Below are positions 16,028 through 24,535 of a stretch of DNA of 64,000 bases, in pieces. A program made the position numbers and the translations under genes. The stretch is from contig NZ_CP076039.1 in assembly GCF_014529625.1 (NCBI RefSeq), positions 868,001-932,000 on the forward strand, written 5' to 3'. Origin of the DNA: Candidatus Pelagisphaera phototrophica (GTDB lineage: Bacteria > Verrucomicrobiota > Verrucomicrobiia > Opitutales > Opitutaceae). A model generated the notes under the pieces. That model saw nothing but the letters and a program-made list of their open reading frames with translations. It did not search any database and was not told the origin of the DNA. Positions within the stretch are counted from its first letter, which is position 1. Every line of letters starts with the position of its first letter.

Positions 16028-17638
16028 CTACCGTTTGCCAAGGTCGGTTCGCTTGACCCATTCGGTGTGGCGTTTTTCTAGAAGGGCTACCTTTTCCGGC
16101 ATTTCAGAAACGAGGTTGTTTAGTTCAGTGGGGTCGTCCGCGAGATTATAGAGCTCCCACGGCTTCCTGTTTTCGGATACGAGTTTCCAGTCGCCGATAC
16201 GAACGGCTTTTCCTTTGCTGTGGGCCCAGAAAAGAGCTTCGTGAGGTTTGAATTTTTGAGGCTCTCCTTCGAGAACTGAGAAGAATGACTGGCCTTCGAT
16301 TGGAAGGGGTTTCTGGATTACACTCTCGACCCCCGCCGCTTCGATAAGCGTGGGCATGAGATCGATTACGTGACAAACTTCATCGGTGAGGCCACCTTTG
16401 AGCTCCGGTTTGAGCCTTTTGGGCCACGACATTATGAGAGGGGAACGCGTGCCGCCTTCGTGGTCGTGTTGCTTGAAAAGTCGGTAGGGCGTATTGGAAG
16501 CGTTGGCCCAGCCGTAGCCGTAGGATTGCCAGGTGCTTTGGGGACCGGGCATGATGTGGGGGAGATTGCCGGGTGTGATGGGAGTCCGCTTCCCGTCGGT
16601 CGTGAAGGGCCTTGTCCAGGACCCAGTCCGTTCGGGTGGATACTCTACGTGGCAGCCTCCATTGTCCTGCTGGTAAATGAAAAGAGTATTGTTCAGTTCG
16701 CCAGTCGCTTCGAGATGCTCTACGATGCGGCTAATGTTTCGGTCCATGGAGGTAATTTGGGCGGCGTATACTTCCATGCGACGCTCCTGCCATGCTTTGT
16801 GAGCCTCATCTTCCCAGGCGGGAATGTCCGGGTGCCGAGGAGACAATTGCCATGAAGGATCGACGATGCCTAGTTCCACCATGCGTTGGTAGCGCTGTTT
16901 TCTCAGATTGTCCCAGCCTTGGGCGTATTTGCCTTTGTAGTGTTCGATATCCTCTGGCCTGGCGTGCAAGGGCCAGTGGGCGGCATTGTAGGCTACGTAG
17001 AGGAAGAAGGGATTCTCTTTCTTAGAGCCATCCGAAGAATGATCTTCTATAAATTCAAGCGCGTAGTCGGTGATCGCGTCGGTGTAGTAGAAATCTGGAT
17101 TGTTTTTCCATTCATGATCTCGACGTTCGCCATTCAGGTAAAGATCTACAGGCGCGAAAAAGTCGGAGGTCCCCCAATAGGTGCTGTAGGCTCGATCGAA
17201 CCCTCGTTTGTGTGGGGCGCCGGGGCCATTGGGCTGTTCGGGATCGGACAAGTGCCACTTGCCGGACATGAAAGTAGCATAGCCAGCGGTTTTGAGAGCT
17301 TGGGGAAGCGTCGTGACATCGGGATGAAACCCGCCCGTAGGGGATCCGTCAGATAGGGAGGTTTTTGGATACAATCCCGTCATTAAGCTGGCTCGAGTGG
17401 GCCAGCACATATTGTTGACGTAGAAATTCGTGAATCGAATTCCGGTGGCGGCGAGGGCGTCTAGTTGGGGAGTCTCAATTTCACCGCCATAGCAGCTGAG
17501 ATCCGAGTAACCCATGTCGTCCGAAATGATGAGTACGATGTTGGGTTTGCCAGGGTTGGCTGCGGCTTCGCTTTTTAGGTTAGATAGACCAAGCAGAGTA
17601 AAACTGAGAATGAAAAAGAGAATTGGGGTGATCTTCAT
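16028..17638 (-). CDS. Secreted sulfatase with CWPTR active-site motif
   Basis: This is a 536-residue type I sulfatase. I start it at ATG 17638, where the signal peptide begins (KITPILFFILSFTLLGL); an in-frame ATG at 17656 adds six residues. D40-D41 (IISDDMGYSDLSCYGGE) and C78-W-P-T-R82 (MCWPTRASLMTG) are the metal and formylglycine sites, here the canonical C-x-P-x-R. FMSGKWHLSDPEQPNG and YQQDNGGCHVEYPPERTG complete the active site. The DMGYSDLSCYGGEI pattern is like the partial sulfatase at 1-92, so the two are probably paralogues of the arylsulfatase A-like type. It is divergent from the DEAD-box helicase and runs towards the next sulfatase. Confidence 0.92.
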   Translation of the reverse strand: MKITPILFFILSFTLLGLSNLKSEAAANPGKPNIVLIISDDMGYSDLSCYGGEIETPQLDALAATGIRFTNFYVNNMCWPTRASLMTGLYPKTSLSDGSPTGGFHPDVTTLPQALKTAGYATFMSGKWHLSDPEQPNGPGAPHKRGFDRAYSTYWGTSDFFAPVDLYLNGERRDHEWKNNPDFYYTDAITDYALEFIEDHSSDGSKKENPFFLYVAYNAAHWPLHARPEDIEHYKGKYAQGWDNLRKQRYQRMVELGIVDPSWQLSPRHPDIPAWEDEAHKAWQERRMEVYAAQITSMDRNISRIVEHLEATGELNNTLFIYQQDNGGCHVEYPPERTGSWTRPFTTDGKRTPITPGNLPHIMPGPQSTWQSYGYGWANASNTPYRLFKQHDHEGGTRSPLIMSWPKRLKPELKGGLTDEVCHVIDLMPTLIEAAGVESVIQKPLPIEGQSFFSVLEGEPQKFKPHEALFWAHSKGKAVRIGDWKLVSENRKPWELYNLADDPTELNNLVSEMPEKVALLEKRHTEWVKRTDLGKR

Positions 17639-17696
17639 TTGAACTTCAATGATCAACGTTTGGTAGGCTGGCTGTCAACGGCGAGATTTCAGTGTC

Positions 17697-17903
17697 TTGT
17701 CGATGATGGGAGACGAACTACGGTGGCGAGCCTTGTCGGATGGGTTGTCGCCTCGACGAGAAGCCCTACAATTCGTGTTTTTGCAGGATGGGTCTTTGAC
17801 CTTTCAGGGCAGGGAAGGGCGCCATTTTCGGCCCTCGCGAATCTTCTTGCTGCCTGAAGAGAAGCGGTCCCTAATGCGCGACCTTTTTTGCGGGCCTGGT
17901 TGA
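17697..17903 (+). CDS. Possible small protein in front of the helicase
   Basis: A 68-codon frame starts near 17697 and ends at TGA 17901-17903, 20 bp before the helicase start. It contains REALQFVFLQDGSLTFQ and IFLLPEEKRSLMRDLF, which look protein-like (mixed hydrophobic and charged, not low-complexity). I recognise no family. It could be a leader peptide gene co-transcribed with the helicase, or chance: the opposite strand is also open over this stretch. Without homologues this stays speculative. Confidence 0.25.
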   Translation: MSMMGDELRWRALSDGLSPRREALQFVFLQDGSLTFQGREGRHFRPSRIFLLPEEKRSLMRDLFCGPG

Positions 17904-17923
17904 GGATCGCTAATCGTTTAACG

Positions 17924-19762
17924 ATGTTTGATATGAGCGAAGACAAAGATAACATACAGGTTTTCAATGATTTAGGACTTTCCGATTCGGTGATGAAAGG
18001 GTTGGTTGAAATTGGCTACGAATCGCCCTCGCCAATCCAAGCGGCGATTATTCCGTATGTGCTCCAAGGGCGCGATGTGATTGGACAGGCCCAAACAGGG
18101 ACTGGAAAAACAGCCGCATTTGCCCTTCCTCTCCTTTCGAAGATTGATTTTTCGATTACGAAAAAGCCGCAGGTAATCGTACTGACACCGACTCGGGAGC
18201 TCGCCATCCAGGTGGCAGAAGCGTTTCAAAAGTACGCGGCAAAGCTAAAAAATTTCCATGTAATCCCAATCTATGGAGGTACGGACTTTCGTGCCCAGTT
18301 GCGACAGTTGAACCGCGGAGTTCATGTCATAGTCGGCACTCCAGGCCGGGTGATGGACCACATGCGCCGTGAGACTCTGGATTTGGGAGCACTGTCTTGC
18401 GTCGTTCTTGATGAGGCAGACGAGATGCTCCGGATGGGATTCATCGATGATGTTGACTGGATTATGGAACGGACTCCTGCGGGCCGACAAGTCGCTCTCT
18501 TTTCCGCGACGGTGCCAGCTCCTATAAAGCGGATTGCCCAGCGTCACCTGAATGATCCTGTCGAGATTAAGATCAAGACGACGACCTCGACCGCTGAGAC
18601 GATCCGCCAGCGCTATTGGATGGTGAGTGGGCTCCACAAGCTAGATGCTTTGACTCGAGTTCTCGAAGGTGAGGAGTTTGACGCGATGATCATATTTGTC
18701 CGGACCAAGCTGGCTACGGCGGAGTTGACCGAGCGCCTTCAGGCTAGAGGCTTCGCGGCCGCGCCACTCAGTGGGGACATCCCTCAGGCTAAGCGCGAAA
18801 AGACAATCAATCGGCTTAAGACGGGGAAGCTGGATATATTGATCGCCACCGATGTGGCAGCGCGGGGATTGGATGTCGATCGTGTGAGCCACGTAGTCAA
18901 TTACGACATTCCGTACGACAATGAATCCTATATCCATCGGATTGGCCGAACAGGCCGTGCGGGCCGTGCGGGTGATGCGATTCTGTTTGTGACACCGCGT
19001 GAAAAGCGTCTCTTGAAGTCGATAGAGCGAACGACCAACAAGAAGATCGAGTTGATGGAGATGCCAACTACTCAGGATATCAACGATAAACGTATCGAGA
19101 AGTTTAAGACGAAAATTACGGAAGTCCTCGACCAGAATGGGCTGGATTTTTTCAAAGACATAATCGAGCAGTACCGTCAGGAACACGATGTTCCCTCTTC
19201 GGAAATTGCAGCAGCGTTGGCAAAAATCGCTCAAGGAGATTCGCCTTTGCTGCTATCCGAACGAAAGGCTGTCCGCCAGGAACGGAACGACGACCGGGAA
19301 CCTCGTGAGCGGCGTTCCGGTATTGGCGGAGATTCGGAAAGTCCTCCTCCTCGGCGCGATAAGAGTGAGTACAAGCGGATGCCCCCTGAAACTGGGACAG
19401 AGCGATTTCGTATCGAGGTGGGTTATACGCATGGAGTAAAGCCAGGAAATATAGTCGGCGCGATTTCCAACGAGGCGGGACTAGACAGCAAATTTATTGG
19501 CAGGATCGAGCTCTACGAGGACTACAGTACGGTTGATTTGCCAGAAGGAATGCCGCGTGAAGTGGTCCAGATTTTGAAGAAAGCCTGGGTATCGGGCCAG
19601 CAAATGCGTATTTCGCGGATGGATGTTTCGTCCAAGAAAAACAAGGAAAACAAAAACCGGGACTTTGATAGAGAGGCTCGAGCTGGGAGCAGTGGGAGAC
19701 CCGCTCGCGCGAAGAGCGGAAAGCCGCCGTTCAAAAAACGTCGAGCGGGTCGCGATGTCTAA
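17924..19762 (+). CDS. deaD: DEAD-box ATP-dependent RNA helicase (DeaD/CsdA type)
   Basis: This 612-residue cytoplasmic RNA helicase has all core motifs: AQTGTGKTAA (Walker A), PTREL, GTPGR, VLDEADEM (DEAD box), LFSATVP, and HRIGRTGRAGR in the second RecA domain. The C-terminal region has a DbpA-type RNA-binding fold (RFRIEVGYTHGVKPGNIVGA to about 560) and a basic Lys/Arg/Gly tail, as in E. coli DeaD/CsdA, which helps ribosome assembly and RNA decay in the cold. ATG 17924 is chosen as start; ATG 17933 and a TTG at 17888 are alternatives. A weak GAGGA at 17902-17906 is rather far from either ATG. It is divergent from the CWPTR sulfatase. Confidence 0.93.
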   Translation: MFDMSEDKDNIQVFNDLGLSDSVMKGLVEIGYESPSPIQAAIIPYVLQGRDVIGQAQTGTGKTAAFALPLLSKIDFSITKKPQVIVLTPTRELAIQVAEAFQKYAAKLKNFHVIPIYGGTDFRAQLRQLNRGVHVIVGTPGRVMDHMRRETLDLGALSCVVLDEADEMLRMGFIDDVDWIMERTPAGRQVALFSATVPAPIKRIAQRHLNDPVEIKIKTTTSTAETIRQRYWMVSGLHKLDALTRVLEGEEFDAMIIFVRTKLATAELTERLQARGFAAAPLSGDIPQAKREKTINRLKTGKLDILIATDVAARGLDVDRVSHVVNYDIPYDNESYIHRIGRTGRAGRAGDAILFVTPREKRLLKSIERTTNKKIELMEMPTTQDINDKRIEKFKTKITEVLDQNGLDFFKDIIEQYRQEHDVPSSEIAAALAKIAQGDSPLLLSERKAVRQERNDDREPRERRSGIGGDSESPPPRRDKSEYKRMPPETGTERFRIEVGYTHGVKPGNIVGAISNEAGLDSKFIGRIELYEDYSTVDLPEGMPREVVQILKKAWVSGQQMRISRMDVSSKKNKENKNRDFDREARAGSSGRPARAKSGKPPFKKRRAGRDV

Positions 19763-19954
19763 CCTGTAGGCAGCTTTGTCCGACGTTGGAAGATCTCTTT
19801 GGGTATTTCGGAATCATTTCCGATAGATCCGTACCCAATAATAGGTTAAGCTTGATCAATGTTGCCTTATCATGGCCGTGGCCATGGTTTACGAGGAGCA
19901 GTGTCTTGCATTCAACGGTTTACACGATTAGCTACCCATTATCGTTAGCCCAAA

Positions 19955-20185
19955 TTACGGCACTAATTTGAATATGATAATGGTTATCTTATAGTTTGCG
20001 AGGTAGTGGAAATAAGCTTTCAAAATATTCTCTCGATAGGCCTGTCGATTTTTCAACTTGTTCCCAACGCCATGGGGCACTAACCATGTGCATGTTGTGG
20101 GAACGCTTTCATCGACTGCGAGTAGGCAATTACCGGATACTACGAGGGCTTCGGCGATTTGTTGCAATGAACTAATGTACTTCAC
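19955..20185 (-). pseudogene. Class I fructose-bisphosphate aldolase, N-terminal remnant
   Basis: The minus-strand frame from 20185 reads SSLQQIAEALVVSGNCLLAV then DESVPTT, and later KNRQAYRENI. This matches the N-terminus of class I fructose-bisphosphate aldolase, which normally reads IAxALVxPGKGLLAADES, then ENRRAYRE. After about 55 codons the match stops and the frame ends at 19955; a complete enzyme has about 340-360 residues and the catalytic Lys region is absent. PGKG has changed to SGNC, another sign of decay. It lies between the helicase and the SpoIIAA-like remnant. The active class I or class II aldolase is presumably elsewhere. Confidence 0.65.
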
Positions 20186-20214
20186 ATACGTCCATTATCC
20201 TTGAGTTTCTTGAA

Positions 20215-20395
20215 CTAGGTTTTGACGGATGGATCTTTGTAGGACACCAGATTCCGTCTGTAATCCAGTCGTTGGCCGATTCGATCTCCGAAATATCGAA
20301 TCTTTGCTTTGGTGAAGGGCTGGCAAGCAACGACCATTGCTTTTTCCCATTTTTTGTCTCCAACCACAGCGACTCTCTCGATATCGCTGGAGTGT
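20215..20395 (-). pseudogene. SpoIIAA-like protein, C-terminal remnant with frameshift
   Basis: Directly after the pcaC stop, a minus-strand frame reads SSDIERVAVVGDKKWEKAMV, then CQPFTKAKIRYF, the C-terminal half of SpoIIAA-like (STAS-fold) proteins, which normally continue RYFD..E...A..WL. Here that continuation, FDISEIESANDWITDG, is in a different frame. The two frames meet at CGATATTTCGG; an 8-base tandem CGATATTT reduced from two copies to one would explain the shift exactly. The N-terminal half is missing. Known members are small cytoplasmic proteins of unclear role. No start or promoter is left, so this is a fossil. Confidence 0.7.
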
Positions 20396-20785
20396 TTACA
20401 GCTGACCGAGTTCCTGTAGCACAGGAATTGCCAGTTTGAAAGCATGATTGGCTGAAGGCAATCCACAGTAAATGGCGGCGTGCATGAAGACCTCCTTGAT
20501 GTCCTCAACCGAGACTCCGTTGGTGACGGCCGCCCGAACATGCATTTGAAGTTCGTCGTCTTTTCCTTCAGCAACGAGTATCGCCAAGGTTAACAAGCTG
20601 CGGGTCTTTTTATCGAGGCCGGGGCGATCCCAAATTTCACCCCACGCATAGCGAGTAATAAATTCTTGGAAATCAGCGTTGAGCTCATTGGTACCCTCGA
20701 TCGCTTTATCGACATGATCATCGCCTAGAACGGCTCGACGGTTTTGCATTCCTCGTTTGCGTGCTTCCTGTTTATCGTTTTCCAT
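20396..20785 (-). CDS. pcaC: 4-carboxymuconolactone decarboxylase
   Basis: This 129-residue protein of the carboxymuconolactone decarboxylase family converts 4-carboxymuconolactone to 3-oxoadipate enol-lactone in the protocatechuate branch of the beta-ketoadipate pathway. Visible family features are RRAVLGDDHVDKAI, the helical stretch DKKTRSLLTLAILVAEGKDD, and HVRAAVTNGVSVEDIKEVFMHAAIYCGLP with the conserved His. Length is normal for the stand-alone enzyme. Its start codon overlaps the stop of pcaD by one base (TAATG), typical of translational coupling. It is the last intact gene of the operon. Confidence 0.92.
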   Translation of the reverse strand: MENDKQEARKRGMQNRRAVLGDDHVDKAIEGTNELNADFQEFITRYAWGEIWDRPGLDKKTRSLLTLAILVAEGKDDELQMHVRAAVTNGVSVEDIKEVFMHAAIYCGLPSANHAFKLAIPVLQELGQL

Positions 20786-21576
20786 TAGGCTACGTGTGCT
20801 AAGAATTTTGATACGGTTGAGTTAAAGGAGTCTTCCTGCTCGATATTGGAAAGATGCGCGGCGTTCTCGATCTCCACATACCGACTTCCGGCAATCCCCG
20901 CGGCAATGAGTTTTCCATGTTCAGGAGGAGTAGCTTGGTCACCCTGCCCTACAATGACAAGGCAGGTCTTTTCTATTTTCGCGAGCTCAGGTCGAAGGTC
21001 CGTGTCACGGATGGCGGCACAACACCCCACGTAACCCGTGGCGGAGGCGCATAGAAATTGACCTCTCACAGTGGCGATCGCAAAGGGCTTATCTTCGATA
21101 AAGGAAGGAGTAAACCAGCGGCTCAATACTACGTCGCTTACCGAGGCCATGCCCTGATCGAGTACCAGTTGAATACGTGCGTCCCACATATCAGGATTAG
21201 GAAGATGGGCCGAGGTGCAACAAAGCGCGAGTGACCGCACTCGATCGGCGGCATGTATCCCGAGCCACATCCCGGTCATGCCACCTAAGGAGAGCCCACA
21301 GAAGTGAACGGATTTGAAATTCAGCGCATCCAGCAATTCCACGACATCCTGCCCTAGGCGCTCCAGCGCGTAGGAAGCATTCGGAGCGTCCGATTGGCCG
21401 TGACCGCGAGTATCGTAGCGGAGGATGTGAAATTTATCGGAGAACGCTTCGGCTTGTTTGTCCCACATGGATCGTGTGGTACCTAACGAATTGGAAAACA
21501 TCAGCACAGGCTGGGATGGATCACCCCTGAGCTCGTAGTCGATCTCAATTCCATCACTGGTCCGAATACTGGGCAT
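20785..21576 (-). CDS. pcaD: 3-oxoadipate enol-lactonase
   Basis: This 263-residue alpha/beta hydrolase cleaves 3-oxoadipate enol-lactone to 3-oxoadipate (beta-ketoadipate). Motifs are the oxyanion region FSNSLGTTRSMWD, the nucleophile elbow CGLSLGGMTG (catalytic Ser), the late Asp in VIVGQGDQATPPEHG, and the catalytic His in NAAHLSNIEQ. Length and order fit PcaD; the TPPEHG motif is typical. It lies two bases after pcaB and overlaps pcaC, so the three are one transcription unit. Confidence 0.92.
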   Translation of the reverse strand: MPSIRTSDGIEIDYELRGDPSQPVLMFSNSLGTTRSMWDKQAEAFSDKFHILRYDTRGHGQSDAPNASYALERLGQDVVELLDALNFKSVHFCGLSLGGMTGMWLGIHAADRVRSLALCCTSAHLPNPDMWDARIQLVLDQGMASVSDVVLSRWFTPSFIEDKPFAIATVRGQFLCASATGYVGCCAAIRDTDLRPELAKIEKTCLVIVGQGDQATPPEHGKLIAAGIAGSRYVEIENAAHLSNIEQEDSFNSTVSKFLAHVA

Positions 21577-21578
21577 GA

Positions 21579-22901
21579 TCAGGAACGTTTCCTTTTCAGT
21601 AGACGAATTAAGAGTTCTTCGCTCGAGCCCAAGGCTTGTTCGATATCGAATACCCTCTCCAAACTATCTTCATCGAGGGCGGATTGAATAGTCGGCTCTT
21701 CTGAGGCTAACCTAGATAAGGGCCTATCTTGCTCAATCGATTGAGCCACAAGGTTCCCAACCAATTTTTGCGCCTCCAGTCGGCCCAATTTGGGCAGGAG
21801 GGCAGACGAAAGTCGTTCGGAAAATATAAGCTCCTGCGTGGCATCCAAATTAGCCTTCATCCTAGCGACATCGACTTCCAAACCTTCCGAAACCTCAACC
21901 ATCGCTACCGAGGCTAACTCAGCAGCCGCGAACAGCGTCTTGAGTGTAGGCCACTCGGACTGCCAACCGCCAAGTCCGCGTTCGTGTTCCTGCGGCATAG
22001 CTGATAGCAGAGACGAGACCAACCCAGGGGCCTGATTAGCTGCCGCAAGAACCCGCATGCAACCGACCGGATTGCGTTTGTGCGGCATAGCCGAGGAGCC
22101 GCCTTTGACAGGCGTTGATGCTTCCCGTAGCTCGCCAACCTCTCCCTGGCAATGGAGCGAGATGTCGCGGGCAATTTTACCCAAGCTACCGACCAAAATT
22201 CCAGTCGCCGATGCTAGTTCAACCAGCCGATCACGATGAGCGTGCCAGGGAGCGTCTGGCAGGGGTAGTTCCAATTCTTCAGCCAAATGCTTGGCGACAT
22301 GCATTCCCTTTTTATCAAGACTAGATAAGTTCCCAACCGCTCCACCGAATTGCAAAACGAGTGCACTGCTTGCCGACGTCTCCAAACGTTGTCTACATCG
22401 CCTGACAGCTGCTTTCCAGGAGGCAACCTTGAGGCCGAAACTTATAGGCGGCCCCGGCTGGAGAAGGGTTCGTCCCAAGGCTATCGTCTTAGAGTGTTCC
22501 TCCGCCAGGTTTACGAAGGCCGATTCTACTTTGAGCAACTGACGGCAAATTTGACTAACGACTTCCTGTAACTGCAGGACAGTAGCTGTATCCAAAATAT
22601 CCTGACTAGTCGCGCCGAAGTGAACGAAGCGTGCAGCTTCTTCGGACTTGCTACGAGCGTGGGCGACAATTTCTTTAACCAGTGGGATAACAGGAGTTCC
22701 GGATTTTGAACCATTGGCATAGATGGCATTTGCGTCAAACGATTCTGAAGCGCACGCCTCCGAGATCGCATCAGCCTGTTTCTCGGAAATGATTCCTGAC
22801 TTATGTAGAGCAACCGCCAGCGCGGCCTCTACTACAAGCATGGCTTTGAGCCTTTGCTCCGAGGACAAAACGTCCAATCTATCGTCTGAGGAATTCATCA
22901 T
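21579..22901 (-). CDS. pcaB: 3-carboxy-cis,cis-muconate cycloisomerase
   Basis: This 440-residue enzyme of the fumarase/aspartase superfamily cyclises 3-carboxy-cis,cis-muconate to 4-carboxymuconolactone. The superfamily signature GGSSAMPHKRNPVG (about residue 270-283) and the N-terminal HFGATSQDILDTA stretch are clear, as is QFGGAVGN. Length matches bacterial PcaB (about 450). ATG 22901 is preceded by a second ATG-like triplet in the ATGATGAAT context. Its 5' end overlaps the 3' end of the pcaF remnant. It sits between the dioxygenase genes and pcaD, as expected for the pathway. Confidence 0.92.
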   Translation of the reverse strand: MMNSSDDRLDVLSSEQRLKAMLVVEAALAVALHKSGIISEKQADAISEACASESFDANAIYANGSKSGTPVIPLVKEIVAHARSKSEEAARFVHFGATSQDILDTATVLQLQEVVSQICRQLLKVESAFVNLAEEHSKTIALGRTLLQPGPPISFGLKVASWKAAVRRCRQRLETSASSALVLQFGGAVGNLSSLDKKGMHVAKHLAEELELPLPDAPWHAHRDRLVELASATGILVGSLGKIARDISLHCQGEVGELREASTPVKGGSSAMPHKRNPVGCMRVLAAANQAPGLVSSLLSAMPQEHERGLGGWQSEWPTLKTLFAAAELASVAMVEVSEGLEVDVARMKANLDATQELIFSERLSSALLPKLGRLEAQKLVGNLVAQSIEQDRPLSRLASEEPTIQSALDEDSLERVFDIEQALGSSEELLIRLLKRKRS

Positions 22902-23193
22902 AATATACCGCCTCTAAGAGAATGGCTATCCCTGGCCTACGGTCATACACATGGTTGCAATCGCTCGATTCAAACCCTTGCGTTTGAGCTCTAAGGCCGC
23001 CGTCCCCGTAGTGCGCGCGCCCGACATGCCCAAAAGGTGCCCTTGAACGATTGCTCCTCCGCTTATGCTGACGTGATCGGCATCGTCGGAAATTCCGAGT
23101 TAGCGAAGCATCGGCCCTAACGGAAGATATCGCCCCTCCAAAACGTCCGATGGGCGTTCGGGTGCAGTCGTAAATGAAAGCAGGTTGGTTCAT
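22879..23193 (-). pseudogene. pcaF: 3-oxoadipyl-CoA thiolase (pcaF), internally deleted remnant
   Basis: The ATG at 23193 opens NQPAFIYDCTRTPIGRFGGA then ISSVRADA, the exact N-terminus of a beta-ketoadipyl-CoA thiolase. About 30 codons in, the sequence jumps, in another frame, to LGISDDADHVSISGGAIVQG, then GMSGARTTGTAALELKRKGL and RAIATMCMTVGQG, the C-terminal region that normally follows residue about 330. A further base is missing at GQG before IAILLEAV. So some 290 internal codons and the catalytic Cys are gone, and two frameshifts remain. GHPLG has become GHLLG. The gene lies exactly where a functional pcaF would sit in the operon. Confidence 0.87.
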
Positions 23194-23217
23194 GGAAATG
23201 GGAAAGCAATCCTCAGC

Positions 23218-23799
23218 CTAGAATTCCAGGAACACCGTTTCCTGGTCTCCCTGCATATGAATATCAAATTGGTATACGATCTCGGTTCCTTCTTCAATCC
23301 TTTGCGCAATGAGGGTGGGACGTCGATCTAACGGCAGCTGTTTTAGTAAAGGGTCCAGAGCATTTGCTTTGGCCTCATCAGAAAAATAGAGACGAGTATA
23401 AGCGTGGTGCATGAGTCCGCGAGAGAAGATGGTTAAAGTGATGTGAGGAGCCTGTTCACTATCAACCTTGCCGGGCTTGATCGTGCGGATGCTGTAGCGC
23501 GAGTCTTCACCTCTACCAGTCCCGACCCGACCAAAACCCGAAAAACGGTCTTTCAATATGACGTCCGCATATTTGCCTGCGTTGTCAGCCTGCCAGCATT
23601 CAACGACCCCATGTTTCATCTCAGCACCATCGCCATTGAATAAGGTCCCGGTAATCGTGATTACCTCTCCTTCGGTTCCATCAATAACCAGATCACCCGA
23701 GCCCAAATCGGAATAGTCGTATCCATATTGCTGGGGCGTCAAGCCGTAGGAGAAAAAAGGTCCAACTGTCTGAGACGGCGTTTGTTTTATCGGACTCAT
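23218..23799 (-). CDS. pcaG: Protocatechuate 3,4-dioxygenase, alpha subunit
   Basis: This alpha subunit (194 aa from ATG 23799) partners PcaH in the Fe(III) intradiol dioxygenase that opens protocatechuate to 3-carboxy-cis,cis-muconate. Features: QTPSQTVGPFFSYGL at the N-terminus, GDGAEMKHGVVECWQADNAG, and PHITLTIFSRGLMHHAYTR, the alpha-type version that lacks the full iron ligand set. I chose ATG 23799, one base after the pcaH stop; a TTG at 23811 overlaps pcaH and is less likely. It is followed by the pcaF remnant. Confidence 0.92.
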   Translation of the reverse strand: MSPIKQTPSQTVGPFFSYGLTPQQYGYDYSDLGSGDLVIDGTEGEVITITGTLFNGDGAEMKHGVVECWQADNAGKYADVILKDRFSGFGRVGTGRGEDSRYSIRTIKPGKVDSEQAPHITLTIFSRGLMHHAYTRLYFSDEAKANALDPLLKQLPLDRRPTLIAQRIEEGTEIVYQFDIHMQGDQETVFLEF

Positions 23800-23800
23800 A

Positions 23801-24499
23801 TTAATCTTCAAACGGAGTTGACTTGGGACCGCGTATTACAATGTCCCACAAATACCCTAGAGCAAACCCTTCTTCGGTGTGCTCCAAGGAAAAGTCGGCA
23901 ATCATTCTAACGCACGCTTCTTCGGACGCGCCACCATAAATCGGATCATGTTTCAGTAATGGGTCGCCTTCGAAATACATCTGCGTGATCAAACGAGTCA
24001 TGATATTGGGGCCAAATATAGAAAAGTGAATATGGGGTGGCCGCCAGGCGTTCGAGTGGTTTCCCCAGGGATAAGCGCCCGGGCGAAGGGTTAAAAAGCG
24101 GTACCAACCATCATCGCCCGTTATTATTCGACCTGCCCCAAGAAAGTTTGGATCCTTTGGGGCGTGATGCTGGTCTTCGCGATCCACGTATCTGCCCGCT
24201 GCATTAGCCTGCCAGATTTCTACCATCGCGCCTGAAATAGGGTCTTCGTTCTCATCGAGAATGCGACCGGTTACGATAATCCGCTCTCCGATCGGTTCAC
24301 CTGCTTTTCTACCATTCATTGTGAGATCAGCGCTGTGATCGGGAAGCGATGAGTAGTCGAATGCGGGACCCGTCAATTCGGTAATCGTCTGCGGGACAAT
24401 GACTGGATCCTTGGTCGGACTACGCGTTGTGCTCGATTTGTAAAGCGGATGAATAAGAGGCGGATGACTCTCTGGATCCTTGGGTGTGAAGGAATTCAT
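23801..24499 (-). CDS. pcaH: Protocatechuate 3,4-dioxygenase, beta subunit
   Basis: This 232-residue beta subunit carries the iron site of the intradiol dioxygenase. Candidate ligands are the Tyr in AAGRYVDRED, the Tyr in LTLRPGAYPWGN, and the two His of RPPHIHFSIFG, the family's Tyr-Tyr-His-His set. The N-terminal PLYKSSTTRSPTKDPV and VEIWQANAAGRY are typical of PcaH. It lies 36 bp after pobA and is immediately followed by pcaG, the usual order for the heteromeric enzyme. Confidence 0.93.
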   Translation of the reverse strand: MNSFTPKDPESHPPLIHPLYKSSTTRSPTKDPVIVPQTITELTGPAFDYSSLPDHSADLTMNGRKAGEPIGERIIVTGRILDENEDPISGAMVEIWQANAAGRYVDREDQHHAPKDPNFLGAGRIITGDDGWYRFLTLRPGAYPWGNHSNAWRPPHIHFSIFGPNIMTRLITQMYFEGDPLLKHDPIYGGASEEACVRMIADFSLEHTEEGFALGYLWDIVIRGPKSTPFED

Positions 24500-24535
24500 T
24501 GAAGCAATGGGATATCGTTTGGGGAAAGGATAAGG

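Noticed and set aside
18641-19234. 197-codon minus-strand open frame
   Set aside because: Opposite strand of the DEAD-box helicase, no motif; a shadow of a conserved gene.
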